Source: Bacillota bacterium (lineage in GTDB: Bacteria; Bacteroidota; Bacteroidia; Bacteroidales; Bacteroidaceae). From it: a stretch of 64,000 nucleotides of DNA. A program made the translations under genes and the position numbers. How positions within the stretch are numbered: the stretch's first letter is position 1; each line of letters opens with the position of its first letter. The DNA lies in contig JAMPFD010000002.1 in the NCBI GenBank assembly GCA_023664625.1, positions 92,341 to 156,340 on the forward strand, read 5' to 3'. The notes under the pieces are model-generated. The model was not told the DNA's origin, made no database searches, and worked only from the letters and a program-made list of their open reading frames with translations. Shown piece after piece: positions 34,305-42,908 of this stretch.

Positions 34305-35822
34305 TTATTTCTTTGCCAAAGCGTCTTTCCATCGCTCGTATGCCGCCTTATATTCAGCAGCCTCATCCTCCGGTTTCTCCGTAGCAATATGCTTCAATGT
34401 CTTGAAAGCATCGTCACTGTCTTTATAGATGCCTGCACCTATGCCGGCTCCGTAGGCAGCACCCACACTGCCGTCTGTCTCATACAGTTCTATCGTTGCT
34501 CCGGTCACGGCGGCAAGAGTACGGCGGAAGAGAGGTGAAAGGAAAAGATTTGCGTGTCCGGCCTTTATGGTTTTTATGTCCATTCCCATCTGTGTCATAA
34601 TCTCCATGCCGTATGCAAAGGAGAAAGCTATTCCTTCCTGCGCTGCGCGAAGTAAGTGAGCCTTGGTGTGAATATTGAAGTTTATGCCATGAACGGACGC
34701 TCCCGGATTCTCATTCTGCAACACACGCTCCGCCCCGTTACCGAAAGGAATGACACTGAGTCCCTCCGCTCCTACGGGAACAGACTCTGCAAGCTCGTTC
34801 ATTTCACCATAAGAGATACCCTCCGGAGCCACAGTGCGTTTCATCCACGCATTAAGAATGCCTGTGCCGTTGATACAGAGAAGAACACCAAGACGCGTGT
34901 CCGGCTGGCCATGGTTCACGTGTGCGAAAGTGTTTACACGTGATTTCGGGTCATAGTTCACATCGCCGAGCACGCCATATACAACCCCGGAGGTGCCGCC
35001 CGTTGCAGCAATCTCACCCGGCTTCATGACATTAAGGGACAAAGCGTTGTTAGGCTGATCACCTCCACGATAGGAAATAGGGGTGCCTTCCGGCATTCCG
35101 AGTTCATCGGCAATAGCCTTGCATACACGTGACTGTACGGAGAATGTCGGCACAATCTCGGCAATGATGTCTTCAGAGAATCCGAAATAATCCATCACAT
35201 CACGTGAGATCTCATTGTTCTTGAAGTCCCAGAACATTCCTTCCGACAGTCCTGATACGGTCGTCTTCTTGTCTCCGCCTGACAAACGCATGGCAATATA
35301 GTCACCGGGGAGCATGACTTTATCTATCTTTTCATACAGTTCCGGCTCATTTTCCTTTACCCATGCCAGTTTGGCGGCAGTGAAATTGCCTGGAGAATTA
35401 AGCAAATGACCAAGACATTTCTCATCGCCTATCGTCTCAAAGGCAGCATTTCCATAAGGTACGGCACGTCCGTCACACCATATTATTGACGGGCGCAGCG
35501 GCTTTCCATCCTTATCCACACAGACAAGTCCGTGCATCTGGTAGGATATTCCTATTGCCGAAACGGCAGACAGCGGATACTCTCCGTCCGCAGCCTTACC
35601 CTCTGCCTTTATCTTGTCACTGACACGCTGTGTGGCGGCACGCAATTCCTCCCACCACATCTCAGGTTCCTGTTCCGCCCATCCTGCCTGTCTGGAGATA
35701 ATAGGTGCCTCCTGGTCAGGATATTGTGCACTTGCCACAGTCTTTCCTGTCTCCGCATCAACCACTGAGGCTTTTACCGATGATGTTCCGATGTCGTACC
35801 CGAGTAGGTATTTCTTTTCCAT
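34305..35822 (-). CDS. xylB: Xylulokinase (FGGY family)
   Basis: The 505-residue cytoplasmic protein starts MEKKYLLGYDIGTSSVKASV, the first phosphate loop of FGGY kinases. Other family motifs are GWAEQEPEMWWEE, SYQMHGLVCVD, KLAWVKENEPELYEKI, LPGDYIAMRLSG, YRGGDQPNNALSLNV and the C-terminal GAAYGAGIGAGI. The Met-His-Gly segment (QMHGLV) is characteristic of xylulokinases rather than glycerol or rhamnulose kinases. It phosphorylates D-xylulose to xylulose-5-phosphate for the pentose phosphate pathway. No xylose isomerase is in the window. It leads a two-gene unit with the propeller-AraC regulator. Confidence 0.88.
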   Translation of the reverse strand: MEKKYLLGYDIGTSSVKASVVDAETGKTVASAQYPDQEAPIISRQAGWAEQEPEMWWEELRAATQRVSDKIKAEGKAADGEYPLSAVSAIGISYQMHGLVCVDKDGKPLRPSIIWCDGRAVPYGNAAFETIGDEKCLGHLLNSPGNFTAAKLAWVKENEPELYEKIDKVMLPGDYIAMRLSGGDKKTTVSGLSEGMFWDFKNNEISRDVMDYFGFSEDIIAEIVPTFSVQSRVCKAIADELGMPEGTPISYRGGDQPNNALSLNVMKPGEIAATGGTSGVVYGVLGDVNYDPKSRVNTFAHVNHGQPDTRLGVLLCINGTGILNAWMKRTVAPEGISYGEMNELAESVPVGAEGLSVIPFGNGAERVLQNENPGASVHGINFNIHTKAHLLRAAQEGIAFSFAYGMEIMTQMGMDIKTIKAGHANLFLSPLFRRTLAAVTGATIELYETDGSVGAAYGAGIGAGIYKDSDDAFKTLKHIATEKPEDEAAEYKAAYERWKDALAKK

Positions 35823-35928
35823 AGTGTATTATAGTTTAGTCGTTTAGTGGTCTTATTCAGCATGTTAGCAACGGGCAACCGAAACGTTCCGTTGCCTGCC
35901 TATGACAATTCTGCCTATATTCCGTTAG

Positions 35929-35960
35929 CAAAATTAATAATAAGTTCCGAATAATACAAA
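35929..35960 (-). promoter_or_regulatory. Promoter of xylB-regulator unit
   Basis: TTTG (35957-35960), 20-bp spacer, TAATTTTG (35929-35936) on the minus strand; about 100-nt leader to xylB. Confidence 0.7.
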
Positions 35961-36024
35961 TTTTACACTAAGAAAATGCTCGCATATTTTTCCCCAGCGG
36001 TTTTACAGAGGATAGCCATCACAC

Positions 36025-38232
36025 TTACAATCTGCCGTTATCCTGTCCATGCTTCACCACGCCCGTCTCAACGGAGCGTGACTTCAGACGACGTTCTGTA
36101 TTTGTGAATTTCCTGCCTTTCGACAGGTTTATGTTCAACTGAAGCGTCACCTTATTACCTGTATCACTGCTGTACATGCAGACATTCTTGCTGATATTAC
36201 GGTTAAGAAGTTCCATTTCATGCACCGGTATATCCTTACGGAACAAGTTCTGCCATACCAGGGCGAGGCGTACGGCACTGCTCAGCCGGTATGAAGCGGA
36301 AAAACATGTTGATGCGCCGTCCTTAACTTTCGTCTCCCCTTCCATGAAACTCCATCCGTTTCCAGCAATGGCAGAGAGCGAAAGTCTGCCGAGATAGGCA
36401 TTGACCTGTACGCTATACATCAGCGAAGTATAGGTGTGCATATAGTCATCGCCACGGTTGCGATAATGCGCCACCGCCCCGTAAACCACAGCATCAAGCT
36501 TTCCTCCCAGGAGATGCATGGTGGTATGGTCGTAAATATCCATCATGCTGATTGCTCCCTGGTTACGCCTTGAAAACAGGAACAGTGTCGTACCGTCATT
36601 GAGAGTATGGCGGTCTATTGCCTGCATAATGGTGTTCTTGCGGTAGAAAAGATACATGGCTGACAGGACAGACTCCACTTTTCTGCCCGTAAAGGAGAAT
36701 GTCAGCGTATGTTCGTTACGGTTATCAGGGGACAAAAGCGGATTCCCGACGCTCATTTCTTTTATGACTCCCGCCGGCAGCGGCACAACTTCATCTGTTG
36801 TAGTCACATCACTGAGAAACATTATCCTCGGTGCATGGATTGATAATTCATAATTATAACGCAGGGAAAACGCAGGCGAGAACTTGTAATTCAGCATAAC
36901 CGCAGGACGAGGCAGTGTATACCGGAAAGAAGCATCACCCTGGTCGTATCGTCTCTGCGACACACCAAGTCCGGCTTTCCATCCGAGACTGCCGAATTTT
37001 CCGTTCAGCAAAGCATAGGCATAGGCCTCTGACTGACGCAGCACCGGTGATGACTCCACGTCACCGGAATAATCATTGCCAATGCGGTCGTGGCTGTATT
37101 GCAGTCCGGCGGAGAAAGTAAAAGGCTTCAGCCTGTTCTCATAAAGTACTTCTCCGCTCACGGACCGCATACTGCCGCGTACGGAATAGGCATAATCACC
37201 GAGAGCATTGCGGCGGTATTCATAACGGCTCTCTGTATATGCCGCCGTGGCAGAGGCGGTAATGCTCTGTCTCCTTGGCAGATGAATATTCATATAAAGG
37301 TCAAGCCGCGGTGAGGATTCGCGGTCTCGTGCTGCCGAAGTAACGGGAGTAATGCCAACAGGTGTCGTCATTTCCATGACACGTCTGCTCGCAGGTGAAT
37401 ATGACAAAGCCTCTGACAAAGAGACATCAAACTGATATTTCCCAGAATCGGAAAGACTGTACCGCAGACGCAGACTGCCTCCGGTTGTGCGGTTAGGGTT
37501 AGCAATATCACGGGTTGCGGCTGTATATTGTGCACCATCGTCCAATGTGTAGCATGTGGTCCGATCCGTATGTGTCCCACGTATGTCACGCCATCCCAAG
37601 TCACAGTCAAGTGAAAATTCACTCTTGCCACGATTAAAGCGCGCAAAAAGGCTTTCAGAGCCGCTAAGGCACGTAAGCTGTTGTATGATTTCTCCTCCGA
37701 CGGCATACCCGCTTGTCGGTCGCACCACATTCAAATTAATGACATAAGCAACATCCTTCCCGTAACGCAAGCCGGGTTCCTGGATAAAGTCCACAGACTG
37801 TAGCGTCTGCATGTCAAGGGCCAGAATATCATGAACGGTGGCAACGACATCATTGATGCGTACCTGCACAGTTCCGAGAATGTCAGGCGACTTTATCTCA
37901 TGTGTCACCTCATCAACCTGTATTCCCGGCAGGGCGAGGCTCTTCAGGAGGGAATATCCATTGGCGGAGGCCTCCAACTGGTTCCGCGACGGATAGATTC
38001 TCCTGCCGTTGTCGGTATTCACCACTCTGTTGCCCTGCACGGTCACCTCACCTATTTCAATCTCCGAGGCAATGCCTATACTGTCGTTCCGTTCCTGTGC
38101 CTGCAGCGGCAGGGATAATAATGTAAGCAGGAACAATGACACTTCCGCCACCATGGAATGGCAACGCAACGGTTTTCTCAAGAATGCCGCGGCAATGGGC
38201 GGCATGATAGTTTTAGAAGTTTTTCTGTCCAT
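36025..38232 (-). CDS. TonB-receptor-like outer-membrane protein (OMP_b-brl_3 type)
   Basis: The start chosen is the ATG at 38232 (MDRKTSKTIMPPIAAAFLRK), 735 residues, because it falls just after the promoter at 38262; a start at 38154 (MVAEVSLFLLTLLSLPLQAQ) would give a cleaner signal peptide and cannot be excluded. After the signal comes a plug-like domain (about 75-200; EVTVQGNRVVNTDNGRRIY, LPGIQVDEVTHEI, VDFIQEPGLRYGKDVAYVIN) and then a 22-strand-like barrel to the end. A carboxypeptidase-type N-terminal domain and a TonB box are not evident. Ligand unknown. The membrane-bound winged-helix regulator gene directly upstream probably controls it. Confidence 0.75.
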   Translation of the reverse strand: MDRKTSKTIMPPIAAAFLRKPLRCHSMVAEVSLFLLTLLSLPLQAQERNDSIGIASEIEIGEVTVQGNRVVNTDNGRRIYPSRNQLEASANGYSLLKSLALPGIQVDEVTHEIKSPDILGTVQVRINDVVATVHDILALDMQTLQSVDFIQEPGLRYGKDVAYVINLNVVRPTSGYAVGGEIIQQLTCLSGSESLFARFNRGKSEFSLDCDLGWRDIRGTHTDRTTCYTLDDGAQYTAATRDIANPNRTTGGSLRLRYSLSDSGKYQFDVSLSEALSYSPASRRVMEMTTPVGITPVTSAARDRESSPRLDLYMNIHLPRRQSITASATAAYTESRYEYRRNALGDYAYSVRGSMRSVSGEVLYENRLKPFTFSAGLQYSHDRIGNDYSGDVESSPVLRQSEAYAYALLNGKFGSLGWKAGLGVSQRRYDQGDASFRYTLPRPAVMLNYKFSPAFSLRYNYELSIHAPRIMFLSDVTTTDEVVPLPAGVIKEMSVGNPLLSPDNRNEHTLTFSFTGRKVESVLSAMYLFYRKNTIMQAIDRHTLNDGTTLFLFSRRNQGAISMMDIYDHTTMHLLGGKLDAVVYGAVAHYRNRGDDYMHTYTSLMYSVQVNAYLGRLSLSAIAGNGWSFMEGETKVKDGASTCFSASYRLSSAVRLALVWQNLFRKDIPVHEMELLNRNISKNVCMYSSDTGNKVTLQLNINLSKGRKFTNTERRLKSRSVETGVVKHGQDNGRL

Positions 38233-38261
38233 ATCTTTGCATCTGTTTTTGATTTGCTGCG

Positions 38262-38269
38262 CAAAGGTA
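38262..38269 (-). promoter_or_regulatory. -7 box of the OMP gene promoter
   Basis: TACCTTTG on the minus strand lies 30 nt before the chosen start. The -33 region (CTTTTTCTTG) is T-rich but lacks an exact TTTG at 19-20 bp. Confidence 0.5.
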
Positions 38270-38350
38270 CGGACTTGTATCAAGAAAAAGGAAAATCAAC
38301 GCTGACATTAGTCTGACATCATGTCTGACATTCCCCCAATATCCTGTATT

Positions 38351-39079
38351 TCAAGCATCCGCATCACTGTTGGTCAGTACATATGCACGTCCTCTGTCAG
38401 CCTCTATATGCAGGCTGCTGTAACGCTCAACAATGGGTTTCAGACGACGGACAAGTGTATAGAGAGTCTCACTTGCATCCGGCTTCTTAGGCCATAGGGC
38501 GTCACATATCTGCTGCTTCGGCAGGCTGTGGCTTTCAGAAAGGAAGAACATTTCCATCAGACGGTGCTGCATGGGCGTGAAACGAATCTCCGTGCCTTCC
38601 TCTGAATAGAACCGTGTCCGTTCAATGTCGTATGTCATGCCTCCGAAACTTATACCGGGGCATGGAATAGGAACCACGGCAAAAGGATGACGGCGGCGAT
38701 GCCACAGAACCACTGCGGTCCACAGTGCTGTCAGAAAGAGCAGCACTGACGGCAACCGTTGGTCGGACAACCGGAGAACGGTGAGGAACGTGCAACCGGC
38801 ATCAGCCTCAACAACAGTGACATGACGGTCACCTATAGTAACGGCTTTCACGGAGATGGCAGCTGTATCCCTTATCTCTGCGATGGCGATATTGCTACGG
38901 TAGACGGTGACAGTGTCGGGCGTGATGGCATCGCTCCGTTGCCGGCGGAGCGTCATGGCAAGAGCCCTGTCCGCATCTTTCTGTATAAACGAATACTGAG
39001 TTTCATAACAGCAGTAACTCGAGAACACGGTACTGAACAGGAGGAGAAAGAAGACTGCTATCGGGAAATATGGCTTCAT
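38351..39079 (-). CDS. Membrane-anchored winged-helix (OmpR-type DNA-binding) regulator
   Basis: The 242-residue protein has an N-terminal transmembrane helix or signal anchor (MKPYFPIAVFFLLLFSTVFS), a periplasmic segment of about 80 residues, a second helix (about 108-125, SVLLFLTALWTAVVLW), and a C-terminal cytoplasmic winged helix (about 145-238; GTEIRFTPMQHRLMEMFFLS, ETLYTLVRRLKPIVE). The fold is the PhoB/OmpR output domain with no receiver. The order is the reverse of ToxR/CadC proteins, where the DNA-binding domain is N-terminal. Its gene lies 118 bp upstream of the OMP gene on the same strand, which suggests local control of that barrel. Confidence 0.8.
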   Translation of the reverse strand: MKPYFPIAVFFLLLFSTVFSSYCCYETQYSFIQKDADRALAMTLRRQRSDAITPDTVTVYRSNIAIAEIRDTAAISVKAVTIGDRHVTVVEADAGCTFLTVLRLSDQRLPSVLLFLTALWTAVVLWHRRRHPFAVVPIPCPGISFGGMTYDIERTRFYSEEGTEIRFTPMQHRLMEMFFLSESHSLPKQQICDALWPKKPDASETLYTLVRRLKPIVERYSSLHIEADRGRAYVLTNSDADA

Positions 39080-39234
39080 CGGTTTTCAGATTACGGTTTT
39101 ACGGTTGTAATGAGGTTGATTTTTACGGTTATCAGGTTTTATGGTCATGATTTCAATGTGATATAAAGTGCTGTACGGCAATTGGCCTTGGACTATATGG
39201 ACACCTGAGCATATTATTAAATCATGCCACTGAT

Positions 39235-40512
39235 TTACCTTGTAGGGACAGGGCTCCATCTCATAAGGTCCTCACGTACATATCCCACTCTGTCATTGAT
39301 GCTCAGCTTGTACCAGCCTTTGTCAAGACCGAGACACGGGAAAGTATCAGGCATGTCACCCTCAACGGTTTTTATGATTCCGACCTTAGCACTCTCTTCG
39401 GACGGGATCCGGTGCACATTGACGGTGCCGGGACCTGTGGCATAGAGGAAACCTTGGGCTTTCGAAGCAGAGTATTCCATCAGGAGTGCGCCATCCTTCG
39501 GCACTTCCTTATAGTCATGAACCATGACGAGATATCTGTCACCGCAATCGCCGACATACCGGCAGACACTGCCGTCAGGCAGGACAACTACCTCGGAGGA
39601 TGTCGCCCAGCGGCTGTCGGGCAGAAGGAAATCGGCAGACATAATACACATATCCGTCTTCGGGGAGAAGTCCCGGGAATGCCATTCCATAACGGAGTTG
39701 CCGGCAAGGGCGGCGAGAAGGAAGTGCCCCATATAATCCATGTTGAGCGAATAAATGCTGCCACGTCCTTCGGTGACGGCAAACGGCGCACAGGAGAACA
39801 GGGAGTCGGCAAGACAGATGTCAGCCGGGACGTCAGTCTTTATCCTAAGCGTGAAATCATCCACCTGCCCGTTTGCCCACCGTGTGGCGGGAGTGAGCCG
39901 GTAAGGTATCTCAAACTTACAGGCGACATTATAGCTCATGCGGTAACGGTAAGTATGGTGTACAACGTTTTTTCCCGGAAGAAAGCATGCAGGGAAGTAG
40001 TAAGCATAGGAAAATGCCGTAAGGCTGTCAAGTTCAGGGTTATATATGGCATCATCATAAGGCACTATATCCTCATCAACCTCCCCTACTCCCTTCCATT
40101 TCGAAGTATCCAAAGGAACGAAATCGGTGGTATGCACGCCGTCCGCCCAGCTTACCGCCACGATTCCTGTGGTATATTCCAACGGGCGTTCGTTCATGGT
40201 CACCGTGAAATCATCGACATACGGATGCCCACCCTCACGTCTCAGCGGTTCCATAGTATTATATGGCGAGGCCGCTTCGAATGCCATCGTCACAGTCTTC
40301 TCTCCTCCCCTGTTAAGGAATTCATAGTAGACATCCACACGCGCGAAACCATCCTGACCCACCGTGATTGTCAGAATCTCTTTCGACACAGCTATGTCGG
40401 TCTCCGTAACAGGCACAAGGAAACTGCCGTTGGTGAAGAACACACCGTCATTGGCATAGCCGCCTGCCATGGCGAGGACGGCAAGCAACATTGTCATGAT
40501 TCTTCTTTTCAT
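39235..40512 (-). CDS. Secreted protein with C-terminal SH3-like domain
   Basis: The 425-residue protein starts with a signal peptide (MKRRIMTMLLAVLAMAGGYA). Residues about 20-300 form a beta-rich domain (VSKEILTITVGQDGFARVDV, EKTVTMAFEAASPYN, PGKNVVHHTYRYRMSYNV) that resembles DUF4424-type domains. Residues about 355-420 are a bacterial SH3-like domain (GTVNVHRIPSEESAKVGII, CLGLDKGWYKL, DRVGYVREDL). Such SH3 domains often bind peptidoglycan. The function is unknown. It is separated from the regulator gene downstream by 155 bp. Confidence 0.7.
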   Translation of the reverse strand: MKRRIMTMLLAVLAMAGGYANDGVFFTNGSFLVPVTETDIAVSKEILTITVGQDGFARVDVYYEFLNRGGEKTVTMAFEAASPYNTMEPLRREGGHPYVDDFTVTMNERPLEYTTGIVAVSWADGVHTTDFVPLDTSKWKGVGEVDEDIVPYDDAIYNPELDSLTAFSYAYYFPACFLPGKNVVHHTYRYRMSYNVACKFEIPYRLTPATRWANGQVDDFTLRIKTDVPADICLADSLFSCAPFAVTEGRGSIYSLNMDYMGHFLLAALAGNSVMEWHSRDFSPKTDMCIMSADFLLPDSRWATSSEVVVLPDGSVCRYVGDCGDRYLVMVHDYKEVPKDGALLMEYSASKAQGFLYATGPGTVNVHRIPSEESAKVGIIKTVEGDMPDTFPCLGLDKGWYKLSINDRVGYVREDLMRWSPVPTR

Positions 40513-40760
40513 ACTGTTTCTTATATTAATGCAGACATTGTTAACAACACTCTCCTGTTGCAGACAGATCAGGAACTTGCCGGCATCGGCATGACTTCAC
40601 GGCAACAGAGATTAATCACAGACCGTGTTCCGGCATTCAATATCTTCCGCAACTACATCAGCCATCTTCTTGCTTGCAACCTATCTTATGTAAAAAAAAA
40701 TAGTATGAACCGAGTGTAACGGAGGCTTGCCTGCAATCATCGGGTGCAACTTATCTTTTG

Positions 40761-40768
40761 CAAAGATA
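40761..40768 (-). promoter_or_regulatory. Promoter-like -7 box for the SH3-protein gene
   Basis: TATCTTTG on the minus strand, with ATTG at 18-bp spacing as a weak -33. It is embedded in a small palindrome (TATCTTTGCAAAAGATA) that could be an operator. The leader would be about 240 nt. Confidence 0.4.
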
Positions 40769-40854
40769 GTCAATCTTTCCAAAAGACAATTATATGTCAT
40801 GAAATTTTATCATTTATTTAATTCTCAGAACAATAAGGAACCCATTTGTGAAAG

Positions 40855-40930
40855 GTTACTTTTTCCATGACAAAAGATAACCTTTTACCATACGAAACGT
40901 TACCTTTCGCAGTGTAAAAGATTACCCTTG
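40855..40930 (+). repeat. 22-bp-period GTTACCTTT array, cluster D
   Basis: Units start at 40855 (GTTACTTTT), 40877 (ATAACCTTTT), 40899 (GTTACCTTT) and 40921 (ATTACCCTT), all exactly 22 bp apart, one perfect and three degenerate. The spacer halves (ttccatgac, taccatacg, cgcagtgta) keep the same pattern as in clusters A-C. Confidence 0.75.
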
Positions 40931-41183
40931 ACTTTAGCGATCGGAATCGCCATGAAGCGTTATGATAATCACTGTTTACTCATTGCGCACGGAAATGACA
41001 GATTATCTGCCGCCACTTTCCGGCATCGCATGCCAAGGACTGACGGCACCCCGCTCCCATCACTTGACGAAACCCTTAAGGAATCAGGACACCAGGCCCT
41101 GACCGCAGCACAACGGTATATAATCAAATGTAAACTTTTTCTATAAGCTATACGGATTAAAAAGAGTTGAGACGGCGCAGCTG

Positions 41184-41408
41184 TCAGAAGTATTGGTTAT
41201 AATGCGGATTATGGAAGGTGTCCGTTCCCGTATCCCTGTCCTCATTAATCTCTATTTTGTTCTCACGAGCCAGCCAGCCGATGGCGGCATTCAACTTGCT
41301 GTCGGACAGACCACTCTCTTCTTGCAGTTGGCTGTAGCTCCAATTGTTGTTGTCGCTCAGCAGGTTCCATATTGTACCTGCATTTGTTCCGATTTCATGC
41401 ATTGTCAT
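41184..41408 (-). CDS. Winged-helix protein of the DUF2582 family
   Basis: The start chosen is the ATG at 41408 (MTMHEIGTNAGTIWNLLS), 74 residues, since the promoter at 41467 would place transcription start at about the alternative ATG at 41462. The family core is visible: IGTNAGTIWNLL, YSQLQEESGLSDSKLNAAIGWLARENKIEI. DUF2582 proteins are small stand-alone winged helices of unknown role, possibly DNA-binding. No partner gene is adjacent. Confidence 0.85.
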   Translation of the reverse strand: MTMHEIGTNAGTIWNLLSDNNNWSYSQLQEESGLSDSKLNAAIGWLARENKIEINEDRDTGTDTFHNPHYNQYF

Positions 41409-41466
41409 AAGCACATTGGATTTTAAGGTTAATACTCCGCATTCCTTCTGTTGAATGCCCATGATG

Positions 41467-41474
41467 CAAATTTA
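41467..41474 (-). promoter_or_regulatory. -7 box for the DUF2582 gene
   Basis: TAAATTTG on the minus strand, about 58 nt before the chosen start; -33 is not clear. The stretch 41475-41835 upstream holds nothing else that I can recognise. Confidence 0.5.
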
Positions 41475-41835
41475 CAAAAAAAATATTCTATTTTCCATGA
41501 AAGGAGTTGCTTACAGTACTGTTTTTTGTGCTTTTTTAACGAATAAAATTGTAAAAACAACAGTCATTCCGTACTGAAAAACAGCAAATTAGCAAGAAGA
41601 ACAGGAACAAGCCGGGAACATTTTCATACGTAGTGAACAAGACTGAGACGGCGCTTGTTTTCCGAAAGCCTGATAAGTTTTTAGGAATTGATTCCAAAAT
41701 TATCATAAGATTTTAGGATTTCAGCACCAACCCGGGCATCTCCTGTCAAGAAGACTCGTGCGTATCAATAAATTATATGTGCAGAGTCGACTGACGGTTG
41801 TTTTAGGGTTTGCTTGCCAATTATCGGCTTATTGT

Positions 41836-41867
41836 TTTGCAATATAATATAAAATTGTGTATCTTTG
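41836..41867 (+). promoter_or_regulatory. Promoter of the SDR gene
   Basis: TTTG (41836-41839), 20-bp spacer, TATCTTTG (41860-41867). The leader to the ATG at 41938 is about 65 nt. Confidence 0.75.
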
Positions 41868-41937
41868 CAAAGGATAAGCTGCAATTGACAAATCAAAAAG
41901 CACAGTCTTGCCAATACAGGGAAAAAACAGAAATATT

Positions 41938-42693
41938 ATGAGCATCAACAGAAGTAACACGCCTCGGAAGGCTGTAATCACGGGAGCCACTTCGGGCATA
42001 GGCAGGGAAGTGGCAAAGGTTTTGGCATCACAAGGTTGGGAAATTGCCGTTGCCGGACGGCGGGAAGAGCGTCTGGTAGAATTGCAGAAGGAACTTCCGC
42101 ATGTCGTGGCAATAAAGAGAATAGATGTCACTGACAAGGATGCGCCGCAGAAACTGGAGGAACTTATCCTTGAACTGGGAGGCATGGACCTTTACTTCCA
42201 CAGTTCGGGCATAGGATACCAGAATGTGGATCTTGACGTAGAAAAAGAGATGGCAACCGTGGCGACCAACGGCATGGGATTCACACGCATGGTGACAGCG
42301 GCTTTCCACTATTTCTCCGCCCATCCCGGGCAAAAGGGGCATATCGCCGTGATAAGCAGCATAGCAGGCACAAAAGGGCTTGGTGCTTCCCCGGCATACT
42401 CCTCCACGAAGCGGTTCCAGAGCCATTATATGGAATGTCTCGCACAGCTGGCGCATATCCGCGGACTTGACATTGCCTTCACCGACATACGGCCGGGATT
42501 CGTCACCACGGAACTGATACAGGACTGCAATTACCCGATGAACATGGATGCGGCGTATGTGGCACGAAAAATCGTATCGGGCATCAACCGAAAGAAGTAT
42601 GTCCTGACCATAGACTGGCGCTACCGCATCATTGTAGCCTTCTGGCGGCTTGTACCGGGATGGCTGTGGAGAAGGATGAAGATAAAAAGCTGA
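41938..42693 (+). CDS. Short-chain dehydrogenase/reductase (SDR)
   Basis: The 251-residue protein is taken from the ATG at 41938 (MSINRSNTPRKAVITGATSG); an upstream TTG at 41908 would add ten residues. It has the NAD(P)-binding TGATSGIG motif near residue 14, the Ser in AVISSIAGTKG, and the catalytic YxxxK in SPAYSSTKRF. AGRREERL after strand 2 points to NADP preference. The C-terminal stretch (KKYVLTIDWRYRIIVAFWRL) is like the membrane-associated end of DltE/YqjQ-like ketoreductases. Substrate unknown. It is monocistronic and has its own promoter. Confidence 0.85.
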   Translation: MSINRSNTPRKAVITGATSGIGREVAKVLASQGWEIAVAGRREERLVELQKELPHVVAIKRIDVTDKDAPQKLEELILELGGMDLYFHSSGIGYQNVDLDVEKEMATVATNGMGFTRMVTAAFHYFSAHPGQKGHIAVISSIAGTKGLGASPAYSSTKRFQSHYMECLAQLAHIRGLDIAFTDIRPGFVTTELIQDCNYPMNMDAAYVARKIVSGINRKKYVLTIDWRYRIIVAFWRLVPGWLWRRMKIKS

Positions 42694-42769
42694 AAAGCGA
42701 CAGCTTCTGATTTCAAGGTCATCCGTCCGAAAAACTGTTTCCCGCCGGAGAGCTGCGATGCCAGGCAGA

Positions 42770-42838
42770 TAAATAACTGTTGAAATCATTTATAATGGAA
42801 TATTTTCTTATTAAAAATAATTTCCGGCAGTTACTTAA
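42770..42838. repeat. MITE-like short inverted repeat upstream of serB
   Basis: It runs from aaataactgttgaaatca to aatttccggcagttactta. The right end matches those at 17894 and 46535. It ends 22 bp before the serB -33 box. Confidence 0.5.
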
Positions 42839-42859
42839 AGAAAATTAAACAGATTTTTA

Positions 42860-42891
42860 TTTGTCTTTGTCGTCACTTAATTGTACCTTTG
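42860..42891 (+). promoter_or_regulatory. serB promoter
   Basis: TTTG (42860-42863), 20-bp spacer, TACCTTTG (42884-42891). The leader would be only about 10 nt before the ATG at 42909. Confidence 0.8.
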
Positions 42892-42908
42892 CAGAAAATT
42901 ATCAAACT

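Larger units (their letters stand above)
40513..41183. other. Intergenic region with promoter and repeat cluster D
   Basis: No supported gene. It holds the promoter-like box at 40761-40768 and the 22-bp-period array at 40855-40930. A direct repeat gcaac-n-tatctt-n-tg is found at 40677 and 40746. A 72-codon plus frame (40928-41146) starts within the array and has no recognisable domain. Confidence 0.5.

Noticed and set aside
39412-40719. A 435-codon plus-strand frame
   Set aside because: It is antisense to the SH3-tailed secreted protein, which has a signal peptide and a recognisable domain. The plus frame has no domain, and its composition is that of a shadow.
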